Source: Labia minor (Eukaryota > Arthropoda > Insecta > Dermaptera > Spongiphoridae). From it: a stretch of DNA of 64,000 nt. Positions within the stretch are counted from its first letter, which is position 1. The number at the start of each line of letters is the position of its first letter. The stretch is from NCBI GenBank assembly GCA_963082975.1, contig OY720345.1:79453034-79517033 (forward strand), read 5' to 3'. The notes beneath the pieces were generated by a model. The model ran no database searches, had not been told where the DNA came from, and worked only from the letters and a program-made list of their open reading frames with translations. Below are positions 20,691 to 31,410 of this stretch, in pieces. Made by a program: the position numbers and the translations under genes.

Positions 20691-21048
20691 GTATTTTTTC
20701 ATTTAATATGTACTTAGAAAGAGCAGCCATTTATTAAAATATCAAAAAAATAAAAAGATTTTAAAGAAATATTAAAACTAATTTTTAAATAAAGGGCATA
20801 ATTTTTTTTTAATGAACTGAATCGTTTCTATCTTAAAGAAGATTTTGGTTATTATTTTGAAACTTAATAAAAATCTAACTTATTACCTTATATATAATTT
20901 GTAATAGATGTAATTTTTATATTCATCGAAATTATTGTTAATTTTCACTACTATTATATTTTTAAATATATTTCTAATGATATTCATTATATAGATTTAT
21001 AAAATAGATAATATTTTAACATAATGAACATAAAGAAAAATTTTTTTA

Positions 21049-21430
21049 GGTCCTCTATATCCTTGTGAATATTGCTACACAAATTATATAAATGAGAAAT
21101 TTTTATCTAAACATTTAAAAGGATGTATTTTTAAACAAATAAATTCAATTTTAAAAAATAAATTAAAACTCGAAAATGATACAGTCGAATATTCCAAGGA
21201 AAACAGTCATGACAAAAAACTTGAAGACACTGATTCAAACATTACAGAAGATACACGTTTTGAATGTAATTATTGTAAAAAAAAATTTAATACGAAATCT
21301 AATTTAAAATTATTAATTTAATTTATTAATTCATACAGGAGAAAAACCTTTCGAATGTAATTATTGTGAAAAGAAATTTAATCACAATCTGTTTTAAATA
21401 ATCGTTTAATAATTCATACAGGGCTTCAAC
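21049..21430 (+). pseudogene. Zinc-finger pseudogene D
   Basis: Exon 2 begins at 21049 with the C2HC region (YPCEYCYTNYINEKFLSKHLK), the acidic spacer and one finger, then stops at KSNLKLLI-stop. The next finger is out of frame. Exon 1 is gone: the upstream block jumps from 'GTAATAGATG' straight into intron sequence. The same stop and following damage are in pseudogene G. Confidence 0.8.
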
Positions 21431-21499
21431 ATGAAACCGCCCCAAATTTAGTGGTTTTAGGTTAATTTATGAATAATTTCTTTTTTTAAATAATATGTC

Positions 21500-22370
21500 A
21501 TCATATTGAAGAAGAAGTTTCAATGATAATAAAGTTCTTAGCCTCATTATTTATTCATGTTTATTAATTTCTAAAAGCGACCATTTAATTGACTTACACT
21601 ATAATAATAGTAAGTGAGGCAATTTGGAGACCTGTAGTGGGCGTTCCAGATAAACCCGAACCCCCTCTACCTTTCCTCCCTTCCCCAAAGTATTCTTGAT
21701 ATAGAATGAAGTTTAAAAAATTATTTAAAAATAACTAACATAATTTTATTTATAACTTGAAAAATATTATTTTTAATTAATTTCAATTTATCTGAAAATA
21801 TGGATTTACCAGAAAAAATGGTAAACTCTTGGAAGCAATAACTTTTTAAAGAATAATTTAGATTATTTTTAAGTAATAACTACTTTTAAGTTAATAATCA
21901 ATTAATATTTTAATTTAAGTAACCGAAAAATAATTTATATTGCTAATTAAAAATTTAAAATAATATAAAAATTTGTAAGTATTATATATATATATATATA
22001 TTTATAAACTATTATTTAGATAAATTTATATAATCTTGTGTTTTTCTATTAAAATTTATTAAAATAAACATACATATATATTTTTTTAAAATAATTAAAA
22101 TTAGAATAAATATAATTTTAAAACTGATATTAATACTTCTATAGATTGTTTTTTATAAATGTTATTTTTTTTAAATTTACTAGATAGTTATTTATAATAA
22201 AAATATCTTGTAGTGAGTAAATAATTTAATGTTGTGGATCTTTGAGACTGGTTGTAAGAGAAACATCGCCTGAATTTTGTAGGAACAGCATCTTTAAAAC
22301 CTCCAAATTCTTAGACGTAATTAAATTTGTATTTTTTATCTAAAATATCCTTTAATAATTTTATTACCAG
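21500..22370. other. A+T-rich spacer
   Basis: No gene recognised. 21600-21690 is C-rich (CCCGAACCCCCTCTACC) and single-copy here. A short (TA)n lies at 21985. Confidence 0.4.
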
Positions 22371-22374
22371 GCAC

Positions 22375-22518
22375 GCGTACTGCAACAACTGAAATGGCTT
22401 CAGTAAATAAAAATAATAAAAAACAAATACCACAAAAGTTTGAACAATTTTTAGAGAAACAGTGGGACCAAGAAAATCAAATTATAACGGAACAACCCTT
22501 ACATTATGATAGTAAATT

Positions 22519-22550
<32 letters not shown>

Positions 22551-22830
22551 TATATATATTATTTTATTTATTTATAAATTTTAAATATGAAAATTATTTT
22601 TAGTTTCTACATTACTATCCTGTCTTTATCAACTTAAAACTGCGAATAGCTTATTAGAAAAACATATAGCTATTTTATCCAACAGAAGAGATTATTTAAA
22701 GACATTTAATGTAAGATTATCTTTTACATTATCAACTCTTTCAACAATTGGTGAAGAACAAACCGGTTCTGTACTTACAGTTTCCATAATACTTCTTAGG
22801 GCATCTCCACTGATATAGTAACCTCATCTT
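22375..22830 (+). pseudogene. AF10/Alhambra-like OM-LZ exons, copy 1
   Basis: After a splice acceptor (TTACCAG) the frame reads ..TEMASVNKNNKKQIPQKFEQ, FLEKQWDQENQIITEQPLHY, D, then a donor (GATA/GTAAAT). After an intron rich in TATC, an acceptor (TTTTTAG, about 22603) leads into STLLSCLYQLKTANSLLEKH and IAILSNRRDYLKTFNVRL, open to about 22820. This matches the octapeptide motif-leucine zipper of AF10/AF17 and Drosophila Alhambra ('FEQLLERQWEQGSQFLMEQ..LL.CLHQLR.EN..LEE.V..L..RRD'), a chromatin protein region that binds DOT1L in the known proteins. No PHD-finger exons are found in the window. Confidence 0.5.
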
Positions 22831-23025
22831 CCTCAGTAAAAGACCCTCCATCTTTTTGCTTTGTTTCAGTTATGTCACCATTCCCACCTCCTAAAATACC
22901 TTTATTAATTTATAAAACAAAACAAAAAAAAATATTTGTATTTTTTCCAGGAATGTAAATAATATATTAGTTAAATTTCATTCATAAATTCTTTTGAATA
23001 ACGAAAATAAATATATTTATTAACA

Positions 23026-23335
23026 GGGATTTCTACCACCAATAGATCCACTAAACCCAAGTACTAAACAACAAATACTAGAATTAAATATATTATTCGA
23101 AAGTATTTGGGAACAAGGAAGTCATTTTCTAATGGAACAAGCTCAACATTATGATCGTAAATTAATATCTATATATATATAAATTATTTTATTTATTTAT
23201 ACATTTTAAATATGAAAAATTATTTTTAGTTTCTACATTACTTTCTTGCCTTCTTCAATTTAGAGATGAGAATGTCCAATTAGAAGAAAGTGTAGCTACT
23301 TTATTACAAAGAAGAGACTTTAAGCAAGATTGATA
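23026..23335 (+). pseudogene. AF10/Alhambra-like OM-LZ exons, copy 2
   Basis: A second copy of the same exon pair. From an acceptor near 23025 it reads GFLPPIDPLNPSTKQQILEL, then LFESIWEQGSHFLMEQAQHY; the donor is GATC/GTAAAT. From 23230 it reads STLLSCLLQFRDENVQLEES, VATLLQRRDF and ends KQD-stop, earlier than copy 1. This copy keeps the octapeptide EQGSHFLMEQ better. Introns of both copies are alike (ATTAATATCTATATCTATAT), so the pair arose by tandem duplication. Confidence 0.5.
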
Positions 23336-23339
23336 ATTA

Positions 23340-24570
23340 CATTTCTTTCACCTCACAATTGTTCGCCTATCGGATTCTGATATTGATTTTTTACAATTAA
23401 TGTTTAAAATTTAGATGTATGTGAACAATTGCAATATAGAATATAAAGTAAATAATTTATAGAATATAAAAAGAATTAAATGATGACTAATTTCAAAATC
23501 AAATCATTTATATATTCTTATAGAGCAATTTTGCATAAAGAGAAAATTAATATTCATATTTCTTTTAGGTTCGCTAAGGGCTCTTCATATAAAATATCAA
23601 TTAATCGCTAGAAATCTCTCTGGATCCTAGTAATCTTGAATGATTCAACTCTTTCATAGACATCAATCCAAAACCCTAATTGGGCCAACATTACATTCCT
23701 TTGTCATGGACATCTTTATTTATTATATTATATAATTTCATTTTATTTCTTTATAATCGAATCTTTAAATATTATTTTTTTAGAACATTTTAAAAATATA
23801 TGTATGTTAATTAATGTGTATGAATATGTTTATATTAACACGAGCATCTTTATTTCAAAATTTGCAAAAAAAAAAAAAAATTTAAAAGATTAACTTAAAT
23901 ATTAATTAATTAGAATTATCTTCATTACTAGTTTCTGACTTTTATATTCGACTTGAACCACTCTCAAAATGATGGTTTTTAATTATTGACTAACTGAAGT
24001 AACTTATTTTTCGAAAATTATCGTAAATATTAGTATGATCATTCTTAACCTGAAATGTTTTATTTATAGATAAACAACTTGAAATTATACTTGTAACTAT
24101 TAGGTGAATTTCAAAATAGACGCTATGTATATATTTATTTAAAAGAAAATGTAATAAAATAATTTAAAAAATTCACAATGTTCTCTCTGATAATAAATAA
24201 AACGCTTGCATTTAATTTTTAATTATGTCACCATTTTTAATTTAAATGCAAGCGTTTTATTTGAGATCCCTAGAAATTTTAATTAGGCTCTTTATTCAAA
24301 GAATCTATACCATTGTTGTTGAAGTACTTAGTAGGCAGACCCTTGTAGAACCCCATCATGAAGAATATACTTATTGAGACTAAGTGAAAAATTATTTTCT
24401 AGTTTTTAGTGCATTTATAAATAAAACACTAACTTAATTTTTTTTAATTGAATTGAATTGAATTTAATTTTCCACTTGTGCGAAAATTTTGACAATTTTT
24501 AAATTGTAATTAATGAATTTACATTCCTAGATGAAACGAGCAATGTTCATGTAATATATAATCTTTTATA
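23340..24570. other. Spacer without recognised gene
   Basis: Nothing coding recognised. 23560-23720 is less A+T-rich and follows a splice-acceptor-like TTTTAG, but gives no familiar protein. A 19-bp-arm hairpin sits at 24192-24261. Confidence 0.4.
24192..24261. repeat. Perfect 19-bp-arm hairpin
   Basis: AAATAAAACGCTTGCATTT and its exact complement AAATGCAAGCGTTTTATTT enclose a loop of about 32 bases. It could be a tiny MITE or a hairpin RNA precursor. Confidence 0.6.
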
Positions 24571-24576
24571 TTTACA

Positions 24577-24606
24577 GTGGCGCTTCCAGGATTTGATCCT
24601 GGGGTA
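24577..24606 (+). repeat. hAT-like terminal fragment
   Basis: CAGTGGCGCTTCCAGG followed by ATTTGATCCTGGGG has the CAGTGGCG start of hAT-type ends and a CCAGGAT..ATCCTGG palindrome. No partner end is identified. Confidence 0.35.
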
Positions 24607-25176
24607 TGTGTGGGGGGGGGGGTTTGACCACAGACAATCCGTTTTTTATTATGAATATTTTAGAAATGAAAATTAGAGAAAAAATATATTTAACATCTGT
24701 ATCCGTTGCTTCAAGCTTTATGGATAATTCTAATTTTGATTATAAAATATACATTTTAAAAAGTCAGGCACATCTTGAAGAAAAAGAAGAAAATGATGTC
24801 TAATGAGAAAATATTTATTTGAAGTAAAACGATTGTATGATACTTATCAAAATGTTATAAAATATTTATTAGGTATTTATTTTACAAAGCTTTTTTTTTT
24901 AAATATACGTTAAAATAATTTTACATAAATGTATAATATTACATTTAACAAGTACATATAAATATTAATTATAAGATATAGATAGCATTTGAACAAATAA
25001 TAAATTCAATTGTTTTCGTAATATTTACATTTATATTTTTTAAAAACTTAATTAAAAAAAAAGAAAATTTTGAATGATTTATATATTTATGCTTTTAAAT
25101 TTAAAAGTTTTCTTTTTACAATATATATAAATAAATCAATCAAAATTTTATTATTCGTAAATAAATGTTGAAAATA

Positions 25177-25817
25177 TTAAAATCTTGAGGAAATATTATA
25201 AGCATTTTGTAATTGTCCGTATACTTTTGATGATGGACTGCCAAGAATTAAACTACAAATTGCTCCTCTAGCAATTTGAATATTTTGAAAGGAACCCAAA
25301 ATATGAATTTTTGAATTAGCTAAAGTGATTCGTGTTTTTGTTGAATTTTCAATTGTAAATTTAGTTCGGCCACTTTTGCCAGCCAAACGTCCAATTGCTC
25401 TTGAAACATGGTCACCTTTCAATGGTCGAACATCTTGAATTTCAAACGATTCGACAAATAAATCATCTAAACGTAATAAGGCTAGTGCATCTTCAATTGC
25501 AAATCCAAGAATAAATGCTTTTACAAAATCCGCTGCTTTTTGAAGATTGGCGATATTTTCAGTTTCTTCACATGAGCGAATTTCAACATTACGAGCTTTA
25601 ACATTAAACCGAATTTGCAGGTGTAAATGCTCCACAATCGGGTTCACAATCTTAATCAATTCTCTTTTAATGGTGTGAAGCGATTAGCAGGAACAGGTAC
25701 TTTACGCATTTCATATTCTGATTTGGATTTAAAACGTTTTGCTGAAGAATCATTATTTCTTAATTCCGAATTAGCATCAGGCTCCATTAGATTGTCAGAT
25801 GTACGTTTTCCTGACAT
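25177..25817 (-). pseudogene. PNO1: PNO1/Dim2 homologue with one frameshift
   Basis: PNO1 is a KH-domain protein that works with the Nob1 nuclease in late 18S rRNA maturation (nucleolus to cytoplasm). The reading starts at ATG 25817 with MSGKRTSDNLMEPD and reaches the conserved [14 protein letters not shown] (25697-25659), then hits TGA. One base later in frame the match continues without a break: [29 protein letters not shown], the KH-core [20 protein letters not shown] and [20 protein letters not shown] to the end SSRF. A single missing G in the codon for the Trp of KEN-W explains it. Total length would be about 214 residues, near the family norm. It is intronless here. Either an assembly error in a real gene or a young (retro)pseudogene. 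Confidence 0.8.
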
Positions 25818-25995
25818 TTTGAGAATAATCTAAAAATAAAATACCAATAAATAAAATATATTTAAAAAATATATAAAAATATATTTAAAACCAAATAAAA
25901 AAAAACTAGATAAAAATAAAATAAAAATACTCACCAAAATTATAGTAATTAAACAAAAGAACACAATTAAATAGGCCCACGTGCACTATGAACAA

Positions 25996-26490
25996 TATGT
26001 ATACACAGTGGCGTACCTAGGGGGGTGCGGTGGGTGCGGTCCGCACCGGGCGGCACTTATCTTGGGGCGGCATTTTTTATATTTAGTTATAGTTGTAAAA
26101 AGCAACTTATTCATTTCATATTTATTTTTTTTCTTTCTTGAATAATAAATGATTATTATGATTATTATAAGTTTACTATTTGATTTATATAAATTATGAT
26201 CAACTATATGATTTCGAATATTATTCCTCAGTGTATATAAATGCATTTTAGTGTAAATTTTGAATTCTAATTCCAAAAACAGGATAATAATTTTATTTTA
26301 TTGTATTCATTAAAATTCGTTGAATTCGTAAACGCATCTTTACGATTTTGTTCGGCAATTTTTCCTAACTAAAATTTTTTGATATCAGTTTATAAATGTC
26401 ATTTCTTTTGAAAAGTTTATATGATTACTTTGAAGTGATATACCAATATTTTTTTTAATCATCGATTTTTCTTTTGAAAAGCAGGGCCGG
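25996..26490 (+). mobile_element. hAT-like MITE, second copy, one end missing
   Basis: It starts CAGTGGCGTACCTAGG, has a GC-rich sub-terminal palindrome (GGTGCGGT..ACCGC), then about 400 bp shared with 7240-7640. It ends at GCAGGGCCGGCG, where it meets the gypsy remnant. Confidence 0.65.
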
Positions 26491-26491
26491 C

Positions 26492-27690
26492 GTTTCCTTT
26501 TGAAAAATACTCGGACGAATTTACCACCAAACTAAGCGAAATTCAAAAAAATAGCTTGTCTCGTCTTCAACTCAAAGATACTTGTCTTAATCTCGAAATA
26601 AATAATGCAGGAAATGAGGAAGAATTATCGAACAAAATCCTAACCTTTTTATGTGACATTTACGGAGAAGAGGAGGAGGAGGAAACCGACGAGGAAGAAC
26701 ACACGAGTAGCGGAGAAAGAACAACGAATTCTGAAATAAATTATGAAACAACGCAGACGAGAGATGATCACCTGAAGCCAGTGAAAACGTTGCTAAACGC
26801 TGGAAAGGAACATAAAGAATACATTCTGATGAATGACCTAGTGTACAAATCACACGAGGAAGAGACTTATTAGTTATTCCAGACAAAATGCACGCAGACG
26901 TCGTAAAGAAATACCATGAAGAAAATGGGCACTTTGGTACTATCAAGACCAAAGATCTAATATTACGGTAATATTGGATCCCTCATTTGACGCCTAAAAT
27001 TCAGGTTTGCATCAGTAACTGCATTCATTGTATCTTGGCGAACAGGAAGTTTGTTTGGTTGCACCCTACCAAAAGTCTGACTATTCAGGAGGTAATTTCT
27101 AAACTTGAAGTCCAAAAAAGCCTGTTTGGAAACCCAAAACGAATCATAGCTGACAGAGGAAACGCGTTCACGTCAACTGAATTTCAAAATTACTGCAAGA
27201 ATGAGAAGATTGACTTAAACCACATAACTACAGGTGTACCTCGCGCGAACAACCAAGTCGAACGAACTAATAGGATAGTGATCCCCGACCGAGTGCAAAA
27301 ATTCATTAACACCACTTATCAGAGAGCGATAAATACTACACCGTTCGAATTACTGTTTGGAACTCGCTGTCGAGGACCAGATGATCTACGACTTCAAGAA
27401 ATAATTCAATCCGAATATTACCAATCTTTTAACGATGACCGCGAAGAATTACGAAAGAATGCTAGGGCCAGTATCCTTAAGCTCCAAGAAGAAAATAAAA
27501 GTACATATAATCGCAGAAGAAAAACAGCCCGAATGTACCGGCCCGATGACTTGATTGCCATAAAAAGTACCCAGTTAGCTAACAGAAGTACATAAATTGA
27601 AAACTCATTTCTTGGGCCCTATAGAGTTACCAGTCGTTGCGGTAAAGATCGGTATGAGGTGGAACGAGTGGAGCAAGTCTTTCATTTGAA
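26492..27690 (+). pseudogene. Ty3/gypsy-like retrotransposon remnant
   Basis: The 5' part (26495-26640) encodes FEKYSDEFTTKLSEI, SRLQLKDTCLNLEINNAGNE and an acidic run, like the SAP-type N-terminus of some gypsy Gag proteins. It is fused to the integrase: an HHCC zinc site (HADVVKKYHEENGHFG..CISNCIHC, 26890-27035, with a frameshift and a stop), then core residues Asp in ADRGNAF and Glu in VERTN (27150-27260), then NTTPFELLFGTRCRGPDDL. Protease, RT, RNase H and the integrase stretch with the first catalytic Asp are deleted (CILANRK joins directly to FVWLHP). A basic tail follows in another frame to about 27690. No LTRs seen. Confidence 0.75.
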
Positions 27691-28064
27691 TAGAGGTAAC
27701 TACGCAAATCTTACATACATATGAAATATCTTTTTTTATTTATTTTTAATATAAAAAAATATTTAATTTGAGATTAATTATATATAAAAATCTCTTGACC
27801 TAAAGCCAAACTTGGTTGAACGTATCGCCCTCTTGAGGACAATCATTTCTATCTCGGAACCATGGATGTAAATAATTACCGAAATTAAAACTAATTTTTA
27901 AATAAAGCGCAAAATGTTTTTTTATTGAATTGAATTGTTGCTATCTTAAAGAAGATATTGGGTTAACATTTTGAGTGTCAATAAAAATCACAGAATATCG
28001 CTTTTAATACTTTTATAATACTTATTACCTTATATATAATTTGTAATAGATTATACAATTAAAA
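27691..28064 (+). promoter_or_regulatory. Spacer and shared upstream block, gene E
   Basis: 27880-28064 is the common block preceding the zinc-finger genes; 27691-27880 shows no gene. Confidence 0.45.
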
Positions 28065-29133
28065 ATGGATCTTTATTCACAAGAAGACATAAAATATCCA
28101 ATATATAAAGGTAATTTTTAAATTTATCTAAATTATTGTTAATTTTCACTAGTATTATATTTTTAAATATATTTCTAATGATATTCATTATATAGATTTT
28201 TAAAATAGTTAGAAAATAATTTAATATAATCAAAATAAAATTGTTTTAGGTCCTTTATATCCTTGCGAATATTGCTACTCAAATTATATAAATGAGGAAT
28301 TTTTATCTAAACATTTAAAAGGATGTATTTTTAAACAAATAAATTCAATTTTAAAAAATAAATTAAAACTCGAAAATGAAAAAGTCGAATATTCCAAGGA
28401 AAACAGTCATGACGAAAACCTTGAAGATACTGATTCAAACAATACAGAAGACAGACGTTTTGAATGTAATTATTGTAAAAATAAATTTAATAGGAAATCA
28501 CATTTAGACAGACATTTATTAATTCATACAGGTGAAAAGCCTTTTGAATGTAATTATTGTAAAAAGAAATTTAATACGAAATCTAATTTAAATAGACATT
28601 TATTAATTCATACAGGTGAAAAGCGTTTTGAATGTAATTATTGTAAAAAGAAATTTAATTTTAAATCACAATTAAATAGACATATCTTAATTCATACAGG
28701 TGAAAAGCCTTTTGAATGTAATTATTGTAAAAATAAATTTAATAGGAAATCACATTTAGATACACATTTATTAATTCATACAGGTGAAAAACCTTTTGAA
28801 TGCAATTATTGTAAAATGAAATTTAAACAAAAATCACATTTAAATATACATTTATTATATCATACAGGGGAAAAGCCTTTTGAATGTAATTATTGTAAAA
28901 TGAAATTTATTCAAAAAACACATTTTAATAATCATTTATTAATTCATACAGGAGAAAAGCCTTATGAATGTAATTATTGTAAAAAGAAATTTATTTACAA
29001 ATCATATTTAAAAGGACATATTTTAATTCATACAGGTGAAAAGCCTTTTGAATGTAATTATTGTAAAAAGAAATTTATACAAAAAAGACATTTTTATAAT
29101 CATTTATTAATTCATACAGGTGAAAACTCTTAA
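28065..29133 (+). CDS. Zinc-finger gene E, 8 C2H2 fingers
   Basis: Exons 28065-28110 and 28250-29133 (46 + 884 nt) give 309 codons. The protein reads MDLYSQEDIKYPIYKG, then the C2HC finger (CEYC..HLKGC), the acidic spacer KENSHDENLEDTD, then eight 28-residue fingers (contact regions KSHLDRH, KSNLNRH, KSQLNRH, KSHLDTH, KSHLNIH, KTHFNNH, KSYLKGH, KRHFYNH). It ends [10 protein letters not shown]-stop where a paralogue would start another finger, so it is shortened at the C-terminus. The last Cys of the N-terminal finger is kept. Probably still a DNA-binding protein. A HINE-A fragment lies 30 bp behind the stop, as behind gene A. Confidence 0.82.
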
Positions 29134-29159
29134 TGTAATCATTGTAAAAAAATTTAATG

Positions 29160-29280
29160 GTTTGTTTAATAAACATTATTTATTAATTTTAATTAATAAT
29201 TTAATTTAAATATAATATATGTGTTAATTAATCCAATTCGAATTTGCGAGATAGCCGAGTGGAGAAACTCCAGATTCTTT
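29160..29280 (+). mobile_element. HINE-A 3'-end fragment
   Basis: It ends GCGAGATAGCCGAGTGGAG and a CTCCAG hairpin arm. Same fragment and same following sequence (TTATAAATTAACTCAAATGT) as behind gene A. Confidence 0.6.
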
Positions 29281-29429
29281 TCATTTATAAATTAACTCAA
29301 ATGTACGTAAATCAGTTGTTTGATAAACTTAGATGATTAAAAATGCGTTTGATTAATTATTCTTGATTATTAATCAATGATTAATGGACCTCTTACATAA
29401 TATATATACCTTAATCATATGTATTAATT

Positions 29430-29546
29430 AATTAATAATCATTTATTAATTCATACAGGAGAAAAGCCTTATGGATGTAATCATTTTAAAAAGAAATTTA
29501 CTAGGAAATCTGTATTAAATAGTCATTTATTAATTCATACTGTTTA
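29430..29546 (+). pseudogene. Zinc-finger pseudogene fragment F
   Basis: About one and a half fingers ([16 protein letters not shown] with a Cys lost, then [17 protein letters not shown]-stop). It equals the end of pseudogene C, including the KSVLN helix. Confidence 0.75.
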
Positions 29547-30086
29547 AAATATTATCTTAATAATGAAGACTAAAGATTTTCTTTGATTCTCGAATTCAGA
29601 TTTTTATAAAATGTATTTTTTCATTTAATACTTAAAAAGAACAGCCATTTATTAAAATATCAATAAAAAATAATAAAAAGATTTTAAAGAAATATTAAAA
29701 CTAATTTTTAAATAAAGCGCATATTTTTTTTTAATGAATTGAACTGTTGCTTAAAGTAGATTTTGGTTATTTTGAAACTTAATAAAAATCAAACTTATAA
29801 TACTTATTACCTTATATATAATTTGTAATAGATTATACAATTAAAAATTGATCTTTATTCACAAGAAGACATAAAATATCCAATATATATAGGTAATTTT
29901 TAAATTTATCTAAATTATTGTTAATTTTCACTAGTATTATATTTTTAAATATATTTCTAATGTTATTCATTATATAGATTTTTAAAATAGTTAGAAAATA
30001 ATTTAATATAATGAAAATAAAATTGTTTTAGGTCCTTTATATCCTTGCGAATATTGCTACACAAATTATATAAATGAGGAATTTTT

Positions 30087-30211
30087 ACTTTCCCGCATAC
30101 TTCGTATAAGGGAAGTATTGGAATCGTCAAAAATTTCGACTTCGAGATTTTGATAGATCTTGACGTTTTAGACCTCCCTGAGTCGGAAAATACCATTTTT
30201 GGAATTATGTC

Positions 30212-30242
<31 letters not shown>

Positions 30243-31182
30243 ATGTATGTAATGTCTGTAAGCAAATTTACTCAAAAACTAATCAAGCTAGGACTTCGAA
30301 ATTTGGTACACCGATATTATTCACAGTTTGTAGATTTCTATCAAAATTTCGTCAAAATCGGTTAACCGGAAGTGGTACTTTACCTACAATGGTTGCGTTT
30401 ACCTTTCAAGTAAAGTACCAGTTTGCTTCGAGATATTTGCTTCATATTTTGTATATAGATTTAAAAATATGAAAAAAATTCAGATACCAAATTTAATCAT
30501 GATCTGACTACCGGAAGTGACATTTTACCTATACAAGTAGCGTTTCCTTTTTACCGACCGACGATAGTAAGGGAGGTATTGTTTTCACACCAAATTTCAC
30601 CTGTGGATATTTTTAGGTACATATCTCCACGAATCATGCATTTTCTTAACAGAAAAAAGTATTTTTAGCATGATGTCTGTCTGTCCGTCCGCTGTGTGTC
30701 CGTAGAGATGTGTACAGCTTGAACGGCTCAACGGATTTTGATGAAATTTGGTATATTTACTTAATGCATCAGTATGATGAATGGACCAACTTTTGGTGCA
30801 AATCCGGAAACCGGAAGTGCTAGTATTGCCGATCGAAGAGAGGAAGTGAAGGGTTATTTTCATATCAAATTTCACGTGAAGGCATATCTCCACGTGTTAT
30901 GCACTTTGTATTGGTTTTATCCTCGAGAAAAATCATCTTCATTAGTTTTTTCTTAATTTAAAATTATATGACGTCACCCAGCACTTCATGACGTCACAGC
31001 CAGCCCTTATATATTATAAATAAAATAAAATTAAAAATATTTATATTATATCCATATCTGTTTTTTTACATTTAAAATATCAGTTAACCGGAAGTAGCAC
31101 TTTATTACATTCTAAATATTCATTCACAACTCTTTATACCTATTTATATGCGGGAAAGTCTAGGGGAGGACACTCCCGCTTA
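30087..31182 (+). mobile_element. HINE-B, Helentron-like element
   Basis: The 5' end ACTTTCCCGCATA is the inverse complement of the sub-terminal TATGCGGGAAAGT at 31147-31159. After the latter comes a hairpin (GGGAG gaca CTCCC) and the end CGCTTA before TT. The 5' end also folds on itself (ACTTtCCC with GGGAAGT). A (TG)/(TATG) microsatellite lies inside. Paralogous genes show the empty site, GAATTTTTATCTAAAC, so insertion was in a T run without a normal target duplication. Another element (HINE-C) is nested inside. No protein coded. Confidence 0.75.
30553..31063 (+). mobile_element. HINE-C copy nested in HINE-B
   Basis: It starts ACCGACCGACGATAGTAAGG and includes the TTTTCTTAACAGAAAAAAG block, a GTCTGTCTGTCCGTCCG tract and two TGACGTCA palindromes. 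It matches 49135-49638 (reverse) but lacks the last 130 bp with the 3' hairpin. Confidence 0.65.
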
Positions 31183-31410
31183 TTATCTAAACATTTAAAA
31201 GGATGTATTTTTAAACAAATAAATTCAATTTTAAAAAATAAATTAAAACTCGAAAATGATACAGTCGAATATTCCAAGGAAAACAATCTTGACGAAAAAT
31301 TTGAAGATATTGATTCAAACAATACAGAAGACACATGTTTTGAATGTAATTATTGTAAAAAAAAATTTAATACGAAATCTAATTTAAAATTATTAATTTA
31401 ATTTATTAAT

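Larger units (their letters stand above)
29847..31410 (+). pseudogene. Zinc-finger pseudogene G, split by HINE-B
   Basis: Exon 1 at 29847-29892 has lost its start (ATT instead of ATG). Exon 2 starts at 30032 (GPLYPCEYCYTNYINEEF), is interrupted at 30087 and resumes at 31183 (LSKHLKGC..), with spacer KENNLDEKFEDIDS and one finger before the stop KSNLKLLI. That stop and the downstream damage are the same as in D. The insertion is therefore into a gene that was probably already dead. Confidence 0.85.

Noticed and set aside
25627-25833. Plus-strand open frame over the PNO1 5' region
   Set aside because: It is the antisense shadow of the conserved PNO1 N-terminus.
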